Source: CAYRVX01 sp964642165 (GTDB lineage Bacteria > Planctomycetota > Phycisphaerae > SM23-33). Taken from it: DNA of 5,561 bases. The stretch's first letter is position 1, and the number at the start of each line of letters is the position of its first letter. Positions 1-5,212 of the stretch are shown piece after piece. The notes below the pieces were generated by a model. The model saw only the letters and a list, made by a program, of their open reading frames with translations, ran no database searches and was not told the DNA's origin. The position numbers and the translations under genes were made by a program. The stretch covers positions 1 to 5,561 of the forward strand of contig CAZXOC010000401.1 in NCBI GenBank assembly GCA_964642165.1. Reading direction: 5' to 3'.

Positions 1-164
1 AAGTTGACACAATGGCGCCACGTCGTGGACGCCGACGCCATCGAATCTGGCATGGGCGAATGCGGATTGTCGCCCCGCGCGGCGCCCTCTCCGGCGCGCC
101 ACGCCGCGGGACGGTCCCGGCCGGGTCGGGGAGCGGGTCATCCCCGTGCTGTCGGGCGGTCCGG
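1..164. other. Stretch with no supportable gene
   Basis: All open frames here look like GC-driven noise. A plus frame encoding an Arg/Pro-rich 60-mer ends inside the hairpin at 194. On the minus strand an ATG at 53 could open a frame running off the window edge (MPDSMASAS...), but no Shine-Dalgarno sequence precedes it. A 10-bp palindrome CCCGGCCGGG lies at 116-125. I see no tRNA, repeat or mobile-element signature. Confidence 0.4.
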
Positions 165-190
165 AACCCACGGGGCGCAGCCCGTGGGCT
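165..190 (-). terminator. Hairpin just downstream of creD, possible terminator
   Basis: Plus strand CCCACGGG (167-174) and CCCGTGGG (181-188) are perfect inverted repeats around a 6-nt loop. In the minus-strand RNA a G-U and an A-U pair extend the stem to 10 bp. The hairpin begins 8 nt after the creD stop, where a terminator would be expected. The stem is followed by CCGGACC rather than a U-run, so it is not a canonical intrinsic terminator. It may act as a 3'-end stabiliser or in factor-dependent termination. Confidence 0.4.
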
Positions 191-198
191 TTGAGGAC

Positions 199-1533
199 TC
201 ATCCCTGCGCGGGCGGCTCGTCCGTCGGCCGGGGCGTCGTCGGCGGCGTCCCGGGCATGGGCGGCGGCGGGCTGGTCGCGCGCGGCGGACGTTGGAACAC
301 CTCGTGCCAGTTCACCTTCCCCGTCGCCTGCATGAGCACGAAGAGCGTCGCGACGGCGGCGATCGTCACGGTCAGCCCCGTCCGCCCACGCCAGAAGAAG
401 GCGTACGAGAAGCCCACCAGGTACACCAGTTGGGCCAGAGCCGTGTACGTCACGGCGAACCTCACGCCGGCCACCAGGCGCATGTAGCTGACGACCAGGA
501 AGACGCTGACGGCCGCGGCGATCCAGAACGACGCGTGGATATTGACCAGGTCGGCGAGGTAGGCCATCAGGATGTGGAACGCGAAGAAGCCGCCGGCGAT
601 GAACAGGTAGTGCATCGGGTGGAGGCGGATGTCCTTCAGGACGACGACGGCGAACAGGACCGTGAAGAAGAACAGCAGGCTCACCGGCGCGAAGAAGCTC
701 ATGCGGGCGGCGATGGGCCCGGCGTTCTGGCGCCGGGGCATGGCGATGCCGATGGCCTGGCGGGTGATGAGGTTGGGGTAGCTCCAGGCGGCCTGCATGC
801 CGCCGTCGGCGGGGGTCGCGCGCTGCCTGGGGCTCAGCGCCCCGCGCGGGTAGTCGATGTCGGCGAAGTCCGTCGTCACCGTCAGGGAGAAGTCGCGCAG
901 CTCGGTGAGGCTCTCGGCCCGGGCGACGGAGGGCACGTCGCCGTCGGCGTCGGTCGCCGGCACGTCCCCGGGCGCGTACAGCCACGCCTCCTGCCCGCCC
1001 GTGACGTAGTGGACCTTCACCCGGTGCGCCGCGCCGCGCGTCAGCGGCACGGCGATCCGCCCGGAGGGGATGTCGCTGGGCGCGATGGCGATGTCGTTGC
1101 CGTCCAGCGCCACGCTCAGGGCGTGGTACGTGGCCGCCCCGCTCGGCAGGGGGAAGACGAACGTGCCCTCGGCGGGCGGCTCGCCGGCGTCGGGCGCCTC
1201 CGCCGCGGCGATCTCGTACTCGCCCGTGAAGTCCACCGTGAACGTGCTGTACCACAGCAGGCCCTTGTAGCGGTGCTGGTGCCGGATGTCGGCGGTGATC
1301 GTGCTGGCCGACGGGGCGGACGCGCCCGGCTGCCCGCGGCCATCGTCGGCCCCGGCTGCGCAGTACGGCGAGGCCTGGGCGAGCAGCTTCGGCCCCCACA
1401 GGCTGGCCATCTCGGCGGACAGCGAGTCGTCCAGGTCGCTCGTGCGGACCTGCACCGTCGTGCCCAGCACGCACCAAGCGATGGACACGGCGGCGAAGAT
1501 CAACCCGATGGCAAGGAAACGCAGCGTGCTCAT
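199..1533 (-). CDS. creD: CreD-like inner-membrane protein, last gene of the membrane operon
   Basis: 444 residues, close to the roughly 450 of E. coli CreD. Residues 5-23 form one N-terminal membrane helix. It is followed by a large beta-rich extracytoplasmic region (about 25-275) and a five-helix block (about 279-300, 306-328, 333-352, 355-380, 386-402). The family-like core is LHPMHYLFIAGG (304-315), and the last helix ends in LFVLMQATGKVNW, as CreD proteins end in a hydrophobic stretch followed by a basic residue and DW/NW. A Pro-rich tail (415-444) is an addition. CreD is an inner-membrane protein linked to envelope integrity and beta-lactam response in some Gammaproteobacteria; its biochemical role is unknown. 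The ATG at 1533 is chosen because GGGAGA lies 5 nt upstream and it overlaps the preceding stop as ATGA, implying coupling. The reading frame runs on into the upstream gap, but that extension is an artefact. Family call fairly sure; function in this organism inferred. Confidence 0.85.
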   Translation of the reverse strand: MSTLRFLAIGLIFAAVSIAWCVLGTTVQVRTSDLDDSLSAEMASLWGPKLLAQASPYCAAGADDGRGQPGASAPSASTITADIRHQHRYKGLLWYSTFTVDFTGEYEIAAAEAPDAGEPPAEGTFVFPLPSGAATYHALSVALDGNDIAIAPSDIPSGRIAVPLTRGAAHRVKVHYVTGGQEAWLYAPGDVPATDADGDVPSVARAESLTELRDFSLTVTTDFADIDYPRGALSPRQRATPADGGMQAAWSYPNLITRQAIGIAMPRRQNAGPIAARMSFFAPVSLLFFFTVLFAVVVLKDIRLHPMHYLFIAGGFFAFHILMAYLADLVNIHASFWIAAAVSVFLVVSYMRLVAGVRFAVTYTALAQLVYLVGFSYAFFWRGRTGLTVTIAAVATLFVLMQATGKVNWHEVFQRPPRATSPPPPMPGTPPTTPRPTDEPPAQG

Positions 1534-1672
1534 GGCAGTCTCCCGTACGTTGTCGTCCCGGCTGTTCGCCGGCCGAAGGCCTCCGGAAGGTGTCCCCGCA
1601 GCCGCTGCTGCCGCCAGTAGTACGCCGCCAGCAGCGCCAGGTTCACGCACGGGGCCGCGGGGATGAGGAACA
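1530..1672 (-). CDS. C-terminal fragment of a small membrane protein (5' end in assembly gap)
   Basis: Only the last 46 codons and the TGA stop are present; the beginning lies in the N run. The frame differs from that of creD. The visible peptide starts FLIPAAPCVNLALLAAYYWR, a typical membrane helix ending in aromatic and basic residues, and continues with a basic, soluble-looking tail ending in TYGRLP. The TGA (1532-1530) shares bases with the creD ATG (1533-1531) in an ATGA overlap, so this is very likely a real gene translated in concert with creD. I do not recognise the family from so short a piece. Its position between the winged-helix regulator and creD suggests a small membrane accessory protein of the same system. 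An alternative is that it is the C-terminus of a longer multi-helix protein. Confidence 0.6.
1540..1544 (-). promoter_or_regulatory. Ribosome binding site deciding the creD start
   Basis: The minus strand reads GGGAG(A) 5-6 nt before the ATG at 1533. It lies inside the end of the upstream coding sequence and supports this start over extension of the frame into the gap. Confidence 0.6.
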
Positions 1673-1772
1673 NNNNNNNNNNNNNNNNNNNNNNNNNNNN
1701 NNNNNNNNNNNNNNNNNNNNNNNNNNNNNNNNNNNNNNNNNNNNNNNNNNNNNNNNNNNNNNNNNNNNNNNN
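1673..1772. other. Assembly gap (100 N)
   Basis: Exactly 100 Ns, the conventional placeholder for a gap of unknown length. It removes the 3' end of the winged-helix regulator gene and the 5' part of the next membrane protein gene. The open frame joining the regulator to creD across it is therefore not real. Confidence 0.98.
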
Positions 1773-2139
1773 CTCCTTGCGGTGGTTCCGCGGCGGTGCC
1801 GCCGTTCGGCTTGCGCGGCGCGGCGTCCGCCCGGTCCAGGAGGCCCTGGAGGACGCTGACGTAGTGGGCCAGGGCCAGGCGCCCCTTGGCCGTCTGGGCG
1901 ACCGTCGTGCGGGGCTTGCGCCCGTGGAACGACTTGGCGATCCGGACGTACCCGGCCCGCTCCAGCGTGCTCAGGTGCGTCGAGAGGTTCCCGTCGGTCA
2001 GGCCCAGTTGGGCCTTCAGCTCGTTGAAGTCCAGCGCGCGGACGCTCGCCAGCGTCGCCATGATCGCCAGGCGCGTCCGCTGGTGGATCATCTCGTCGAT
2101 CAGGTTGTGCGGCTTGTCCTTGCCCACGCGTGCCTTCAT
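1773..2139 (-). CDS. Winged-helix transcriptional regulator, HTH_34 (MarR/ArsR-like) type, 3' end missing
   Basis: 122 residues are visible before the gap; this is about the usual full size for the family, so only the tail is lost. From the ATG at 2139, residues 20-48 are the first helices of the winged-helix domain (RTRLAIMATLA, FNELKAQLGLT). DGNLSTHLSTLERAGY (49-64) is the helix-turn-helix with its recognition helix, and 65-82 (AKSFHGRKPRTT) is the basic wing. Residues 83-101 form a likely dimerisation helix, followed by a loose Pro/Gly-rich tail. Family members act as soluble one-component DNA-binding dimers. No Cys or His metal site is seen. The start is uncertain: a TTG at 2148 overlaps the previous stop (TTGA) and adds three residues, while the ATG lies 5 nt after that stop. 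Neither has a well-placed Shine-Dalgarno sequence (GGAGGG is 14 and 23 nt upstream), so translation is probably coupled. It likely controls its own operon. Confidence 0.85.
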
Positions 2140-2144
2140 GCCGA

Positions 2145-2513
2145 TCAATCGGCCAGGGTGAACCCTCCGTATCCGGCGGCCAGGTGCAGCATGGCCATGC
2201 CGATGAAGAAGGGGGTCAGGCTCATGGCCAGGCCGAACAGCCCGGCCGCCACCACCTCACGCCGCTTGCGCCCGGTGACCACCGCCGCAATCGCAATGGG
2301 CGCGCCCAGCAGGGCGGTCGCCGCCGCGATGGTGAACAGCAGCCCCGCCCAGGCCAGCGCCCGCACGGGCGCCCCGTCGGGCAGGTCGAAGAAGTGCAGC
2401 GACGCGCAGACGGCCGCCAGGTTGCCGCACAGCGGCACCCACAGCGGCGCGAGCACGTGCAGGGCCCCGCCCCAGCGGCGGACGGCTTGCTCGCCATGGC
2501 TCAGCGATTCCAC
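2145..2513 (-). CDS. Small three-helix membrane protein, unknown function
   Basis: 122 residues, starting at GTG (2513), with GGAGGA 7 nt upstream and only 4 nt after the stop of the preceding gene. Predicted membrane helices by hydrophobicity are about 18-38, 52-79 and 86-112. The second and third are joined by a strongly basic loop, TGRKRREV (80-87), which by the positive-inside rule should be cytoplasmic. There is no signal peptide or catalytic motif. I do not recognise a named family. It lies between the first membrane protein and the winged-helix regulator, and its TGA (2147-2145) abuts or overlaps the regulator start. It probably works as a membrane partner of its neighbours, or as a sensor module that the regulator gene travels with. 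Existence is well supported by the Shine-Dalgarno sequence, spacing and coherent hydrophobic pattern; function is unknown. Confidence 0.75.
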   Translation of the reverse strand: MESLSHGEQAVRRWGGALHVLAPLWVPLCGNLAAVCASLHFFDLPDGAPVRALAWAGLLFTIAAATALLGAPIAIAAVVTGRKRREVVAAGLFGLAMSLTPFFIGMAMLHLAAGYGGFTLAD

Positions 2514-2517
2514 GGTG

Positions 2518-3135
2518 CTATCCTCCGTGGCGGATCCACACCGCGATGCCGTAGACGATGTGGAAGCCGCCGAAGGTCACGCCCAAAGACCAGTAGGGCT
2601 GCGTCTGGAACCACACGGCCGTCACGAGCCCGGCCGCGAGAAACGCCACGCCCAGCAGGCGGACCTCGACGGGGCTGAAGAGGCCCACCTGCCACAGGGC
2701 GACGGCGTAGAAGCACATCCACAGGGAGGGGATGAGGCCCCACATGTTCGGCCCGTCGCCGATCCACCATCGGTAGGCGATGGCCGCGGTGAGCCCCACG
2801 CCGGCGACGAACGGCAGGAGGATGGTCCGCAGGATGCGCCGCTTGACCTCGGACCAGAAGGGCATGCCGCGGCGGGCCTCGCGGAGGCGGGTGGGGATCA
2901 CCGACGCCAGGAACGCCGTGAGGAAGACGGCGCCCCAGACGAGCAGGTTGATCTGCACGGCCCGGGCGGGCTGCTTCCAGTAGGCGGTGGTGACGGCGTG
3001 GTCGGCCAGCACGCCGGCCAGGGACGCGCAGCCGGCGAGGATGCCCGACAGCCCGCTCATCGTCGAGTAGCGCACGGGGCGCTGCATCAACTGGCGGATG
3101 GCCTGGAGTTCTTCGGCGGCTTTCTCGGCGTCCAT
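2518..3135 (-). CDS. Six-helix membrane protein, first gene of the regulated membrane operon
   Basis: 205 residues. A short charged amphipathic N-terminus (1-25, MDAEKAAEELQAIRQLMQRP) precedes six hydrophobic segments at about 26-45, 60-81, 101-123, 132-152, 159-177 and 184-201. A basic loop RLREARRG (83-90) and VKRR (97-100) between helices 2 and 3 should be cytoplasmic. Aromatic-rich stretches include YRWWIGDGPNMWG (121-133). No transport, enzymatic or binding motif is recognised, so this is an integral membrane protein of unknown function. The ATG at 3135 is preferred because GGAGG lies 7 nt upstream; the frame stays open upstream, but those codons cover the AT-rich regulatory island and read like noncoding sequence. 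Proteins of this look next to winged-helix genes are familiar to me from GC-rich environmental genomes, but I cannot name a family. Transcription probably starts in the divergent region under the palindromic operator. Confidence 0.8.
   Translation of the reverse strand: MDAEKAAEELQAIRQLMQRPVRYSTMSGLSGILAGCASLAGVLADHAVTTAYWKQPARAVQINLLVWGAVFLTAFLASVIPTRLREARRGMPFWSEVKRRILRTILLPFVAGVGLTAAIAYRWWIGDGPNMWGLIPSLWMCFYAVALWQVGLFSPVEVRLLGVAFLAAGLVTAVWFQTQPYWSLGVTFGGFHIVYGIAVWIRHGG
2521..2526 (-). promoter_or_regulatory. Ribosome binding site for the GTG start at 2513
   Basis: GGAGGA on the minus strand, 7 nt before GTG. It lies within the last codons of the preceding gene and is the main reason for accepting a non-ATG start. 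Confidence 0.65.
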
Positions 3136-3142
3136 CTCGGTG

Positions 3143-3147
3143 CCTCC
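3143..3147 (-). promoter_or_regulatory. Ribosome binding site of the first operon gene
   Basis: GGAGG on the minus strand, 7 nt before the ATG at 3135. It selects this start over upstream extensions of the same frame. Confidence 0.65.
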
Positions 3148-3167
3148 GGGCGGGTCGACGGAATATT

Positions 3168-3189
3168 CTTTGTGCCACAAAGTACTTTG
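3168..3189 (-). promoter_or_regulatory. Two overlapping perfect palindromes, candidate operator of the HTH_34 operon
   Basis: CTTTGTGCCACAAAG (3168-3182) is a perfect dyad with 7-bp arms and one central base. CAAAGTACTTTG (3178-3189) is a perfect 12-bp dyad. They share the CAAAG at 3178-3182, so three alternating half-sites, CTTTG, CAAAG and CTTTG, lie in 22 bp. The element is 33 nt upstream of the first operon start, in an AT-richer island in otherwise very GC-rich DNA, where a promoter or operator is expected. Dimeric winged-helix proteins bind such dyads, and the operon encodes one, so autoregulation is inferred. No convincing -35/-10 pair is visible on the minus strand; AATATT (minus strand 3167-3162) could be a -10. 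Confidence 0.55.
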
Positions 3190-3214
3190 CCTTGAATCGG
3201 CAATAGGTTCAAGG
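3190..3214. repeat. Inverted repeat in the divergent regulatory region
   Basis: CCTTGAA (3190-3196) and TTCAAGG (3208-3214) are perfect 7-bp inverted repeats around an 11-nt spacer. The element directly abuts the double palindrome. An alternative pairing, TTGCC (3187-3191) with GGCAA (3199-3203), is mutually exclusive with it. It could be a further protein-binding dyad or a 5'-leader hairpin of the minus-strand operon. Confidence 0.4.
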
Positions 3215-3236
3215 GAATCCCGGTTTTTTTCTCGCG

Positions 3237-3283
3237 CCTGCCCGCCACGCGCGGAGACGCCGGCCGCCCGCAGGCGGGACAGG
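3237..3283. repeat. GC-rich imperfect inverted repeat between divergent genes
   Basis: CCTGCCCGCC (3237-3246) can pair with GGCGGGACAGG (3273-3283), with a single bulged A at 3279 and a 26-nt loop. It lies immediately upstream of the proposed -35 element of the plus-strand promoter. In such GC-rich DNA it may be chance or a divergent-transcription insulator. Confidence 0.25.
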
Positions 3284-3285
3284 CC

Positions 3286-3315
3286 TTGTCGAGCCCACCC
3301 CGTTTTCCCTACGAT
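3286..3315 (+). promoter_or_regulatory. Candidate sigma70-type promoter for the DUF6485 gene
   Basis: TTGTCG (3286-3291), an 18-nt spacer and TACGAT (3310-3315) each match four of six consensus positions. Transcription would start near 3322, giving a leader of about 40 nt before the ATG at 3362. It is the best pair in the interval by eye, but it is unproven. Confidence 0.4.
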
Positions 3316-3361
3316 ATCCGTCCTTAGAGCCGTCCGTTGCCTCCCAGAGAAGGGACCCGAC

Positions 3362-3556
3362 ATGGAGTGCAAGAAGGAAGACAACCTCGAGCGCTGCGCA
3401 TGCACCTACACGTCCTGCGGCAAGCGGGGCGTCTGCTGCGAGTGCATCGAGAGCCACCTGTCCCGCAAGGAGCTGCCCGGCTGCTGCTTCCCGACCGAGG
3501 TGGAGAAGACCTACGACCGCAGCTTCCGCGCCTTCGCCAAGGCGTGGAACCTCTAG
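3362..3556 (+). CDS. Small cysteine-rich DUF6485-family protein
   Basis: 64 residues with nine cysteines (C3, C12, C14, C19, C25, C26, C28, C41, C42) and one His (H32). The pattern MECKKEDNLERCACTYTSC, then CCEC (25-28), ELPGCCFP (37-44) and EVEKTYDRS (46-54) is what I recall for the DUF6485 family of short cytosolic proteins found in many anaerobes and environmental bacteria. No function is known to me. The Cys density and spacing suggest bound zinc or an iron-sulfur cluster, which is inference. The start is set by AGAAGG 8 nt upstream of the ATG, and the protein begins exactly at the conserved MEC. No signal peptide or membrane segment is present. It is transcribed away from the membrane operon, with its own candidate promoter, and could be co-transcribed with the downstream hydrolase across the gap. 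Confidence 0.85.
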   Translation: MECKKEDNLERCACTYTSCGKRGVCCECIESHLSRKELPGCCFPTEVEKTYDRSFRAFAKAWNL

Positions 3557-3559
3557 CCC

Positions 3560-3563
3560 ATGC
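3560..3563 (+). other. Possible start of a gene lost in the gap
   Basis: An ATG at 3560-3562 follows the DUF6485 stop by 3 nt and runs directly into the N run. On the other side a TGA (3674-3676) lies 3 nt before the next gene's ATG. A small coupled gene could occupy the gap, but both marks could be chance and no Shine-Dalgarno sequence precedes this ATG. Confidence 0.15.
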
Positions 3564-3663
3564 NNNNNNNNNNNNNNNNNNNNNNNNNNNNNNNNNNNNN
3601 NNNNNNNNNNNNNNNNNNNNNNNNNNNNNNNNNNNNNNNNNNNNNNNNNNNNNNNNNNNNNNN
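3564..3663. other. Assembly gap (100 N)
   Basis: Exactly 100 Ns, probably a placeholder for unknown length. It separates the DUF6485 gene from the DUF3604/PHP gene, so their true distance and any gene between them cannot be judged. Confidence 0.98.
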
Positions 3664-3666
3664 CCC

Positions 3667-3672
3667 GAGGGA
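3667..3672 (+). promoter_or_regulatory. Ribosome binding site of the PHP-like gene
   Basis: GAGGGA, 7 nt before the ATG at 3680. It supports that start and shows that the gap does not cut into this coding region. Confidence 0.6.
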
Positions 3673-3679
3673 TTGAGCC

Positions 3680-5122
3680 ATGCCCCACGTGACCTACCCG
3701 TCCGATTTCGAGCAGCGCGTCCTGGCCGGCGAGGCCCCCGGCGGGCCCCCGGCCACGCTCGACCTCGTCGTGCCCACCCTCGTCGCCCCCGGCGAGCCGT
3801 TCGCCGTCCGCGTCGCCCTGGCTGACGAGGCGGGATACCCGTCCGTCGAGTGCGACGGCGCGGTCACCGTCCGCGGCGACTTCGCGACCCCGTCGAGCGC
3901 CGAGGTCGGCTTCGAGAGGGGCAAACCCGCCGTCGCGCGGATCGAGGGCGTCACCATCGCCGACGAAGGGCTTTATCGCTTCGGCGCCGAGCTGAACGGC
4001 CGCGCGTTCCACAGCAACCCCGTCTACTGCCGCGCCGACCCGGAGCCGCGCGTCTTCTGGGGCGACCCGCACGTCCACACCGTCCTGAGCGACTGCCACC
4101 CGGACATGTGCCGGTCGGCGTTGTTCTGCTATACGGCCGCGAGGCACTTCGCCGGGCTGGACTGGGCCGCGGCGGCCGATCACGTCTCCAACGGTCGCTG
4201 CGAGCTGGCGAGGTGGAAGGAGTCCGTCGCGATCTGCGATGCCTGCGACGACCCGCCGGACTTCGTGACGCTGCCGGCGTACGAGGCATCCTTCCGGGGC
4301 GGCGCTGGCGGGGACAACAACGTCTACATGCTCCGCTGGCCGGACCTGTTCGTCGAGGACTACGAGGCCGGCACGGTCCGGACGATGTGCGAGAAGCTCG
4401 CCGGGAAGCTGGCGCCCGTCGAGGAGTTCTTCGTCGTGCCGCACCACACCACGCGGACCGGCAAGCACGGGGAGATCGGCGAGGACATCTACCCCGGCGA
4501 GGCCCTCATGCCGGTCGTGGAGATCCACTCCAAGTGGGGCACCAGCGAGTACCGCGGCAATCCCAACCCCCTGCATAAGATCCACCCCGGGCCGAGCTAC
4601 GCCACGGACCTCCTGGCCCGCGGGCTGCGCCTGGGCTTCATCGGCGGCACGGACACGCACGCGACCATGCCGGCCGGCTTCGGCATCGAGCACCTCGACC
4701 GCCTGCCGGGCATGACGGCCGTGCGGACCGACGAGCTGACCCGCCCTGCCGTCTACCACGCCATCCGGAATCGCCGCTGCTACGCCGCCAGCTTGGAACG
4801 CATCTACCTCGACGTGACCGTCGCGGGCGCCGCCATGGGCCAGTCGCTGGACTGGCCCGACGCCCGGGCCCCCCGGGAGATCCGCGTCGCCGCCGCCGGG
4901 CGAAGCGACGTCGAGCGCATCGATATCGTCCGCGATGGTGAGACGATCCACTCCAGGCCCGGCCGCACGTGGCACGACGCCTTCGGCTTCACCGACGCCG
5001 ACGACCTGGGCGGGCTCTGGCTGGACTCGAAGCCCCTCGGCCGCTTCGCCTGGTACTACGTCCGCGTGACGTGCACGTCGGGCGCGCAGGCGTGGTCGAG
5101 CCCAGTGTGGCTGATCGGCTGA
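3680..5122 (+). CDS. DUF3604-type PHP-fold protein, putative metal-dependent hydrolase
   Basis: 480 residues, complete. Residues about 25-120 look like a beta-sandwich lead-in. The catalytic domain follows, opening with WGDPHVHTVLSDC (127-139), whose HxH (H131, H133) and D138 are the classic first PHP metal motif. Further candidate ligands are D167/H168 (AADHVSNG), E202 (AYEAS), H255/H256 (PHHTT), E281/H283 (EIHSKWG) and D325/H327 (GGTDTHATMPAG). The conserved KWGTSEYRGNP stretch (285-295) fits DUF3604 proteins. A C-terminal beta domain (about 375-480) ends YYVRVTCTSGAQAWSSPVW. PHP-fold enzymes are phosphatases, phosphoesterases or nucleases using a bi- or trinuclear metal site; the substrate of this family is unknown to me. 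There is no signal peptide or membrane helix, so it is probably cytoplasmic. The metal ligands are all present, so it should be active. It converges with the nucleotidyltransferase gene. Confidence 0.88.
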   Translation: MPHVTYPSDFEQRVLAGEAPGGPPATLDLVVPTLVAPGEPFAVRVALADEAGYPSVECDGAVTVRGDFATPSSAEVGFERGKPAVARIEGVTIADEGLYRFGAELNGRAFHSNPVYCRADPEPRVFWGDPHVHTVLSDCHPDMCRSALFCYTAARHFAGLDWAAAADHVSNGRCELARWKESVAICDACDDPPDFVTLPAYEASFRGGAGGDNNVYMLRWPDLFVEDYEAGTVRTMCEKLAGKLAPVEEFFVVPHHTTRTGKHGEIGEDIYPGEALMPVVEIHSKWGTSEYRGNPNPLHKIHPGPSYATDLLARGLRLGFIGGTDTHATMPAGFGIEHLDRLPGMTAVRTDELTRPAVYHAIRNRRCYAASLERIYLDVTVAGAAMGQSLDWPDARAPREIRVAAAGRSDVERIDIVRDGETIHSRPGRTWHDAFGFTDADDLGGLWLDSKPLGRFAWYYVRVTCTSGAQAWSSPVWLIG

Positions 5123-5143
5123 AGGTGCGGTCGCTGCCGCGTC

Positions 5144-5161
5144 GCTCCATCCGGCTGGAGC
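5144..5161. terminator. Hairpin between convergent genes, weak terminator candidate
   Basis: GCTCCA (5144-5149) and TGGAGC (5156-5161) form a perfect 6-bp stem with a 6-nt loop, 21 nt after the stop of the PHP-like gene and 51 nt beyond the stop of the convergent gene. No T-run follows on either strand, so a terminator role is only suggested by position. Confidence 0.25.
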
Positions 5162-5212
5162 AGGCCTACAAGCTGCCCTCGGCGGGCGCCTGGTCGCCGG
5201 CGTCGGCCGCGC

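Noticed and set aside
4..9. TTGACA as a plus-strand -35 box at the left edge
   Set aside because: No -10-like sequence lies 16-19 nt downstream and no plus-strand gene follows.
4..1620. 538-codon plus-strand open frame opposite creD
   Set aside because: Its translation is Arg/Gly/His/Asp-rich low-complexity sequence with no domain, typical of the antisense of a GC-rich gene. The opposite strand encodes a coherent membrane protein with start, Shine-Dalgarno sequence and coupled neighbours.
199..2148. 649-codon regulator-CreD fusion on the minus strand
   Set aside because: The frame is open only through 100 placeholder Ns. A separate frame with its own stop overlaps the creD start.
2501..3178. 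225-codon minus-strand frame overlapping the first membrane protein
   Set aside because: Arg/Pro/His-rich out-of-frame translation with no hydrophobic pattern. The alternative frame has a Shine-Dalgarno sequence and six helices.
1663..3195. 510-codon plus-strand open frame
   Set aside because: It passes through the gap and lies opposite three well-supported genes. The translation is rich in Arg, Gly, Asp and His without recognisable domains.
3213..3230. Plus-strand intrinsic terminator ending in seven Ts (3224-3230)
   Set aside because: The T-run is preceded only by GGGAATCCCGG, which leaves no loop for a stem. The 7-bp stem at 3190-3214 is 9 nt away, and no plus-strand gene lies upstream to terminate.
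3209..4975. 588-codon minus-strand open frame opposite the PHP-like gene
   Set aside because: It passes through the gap and is antisense to a gene with intact catalytic motifs. The composition is Gly/Arg/Asp/Val-rich and looks like a codon-position shadow.
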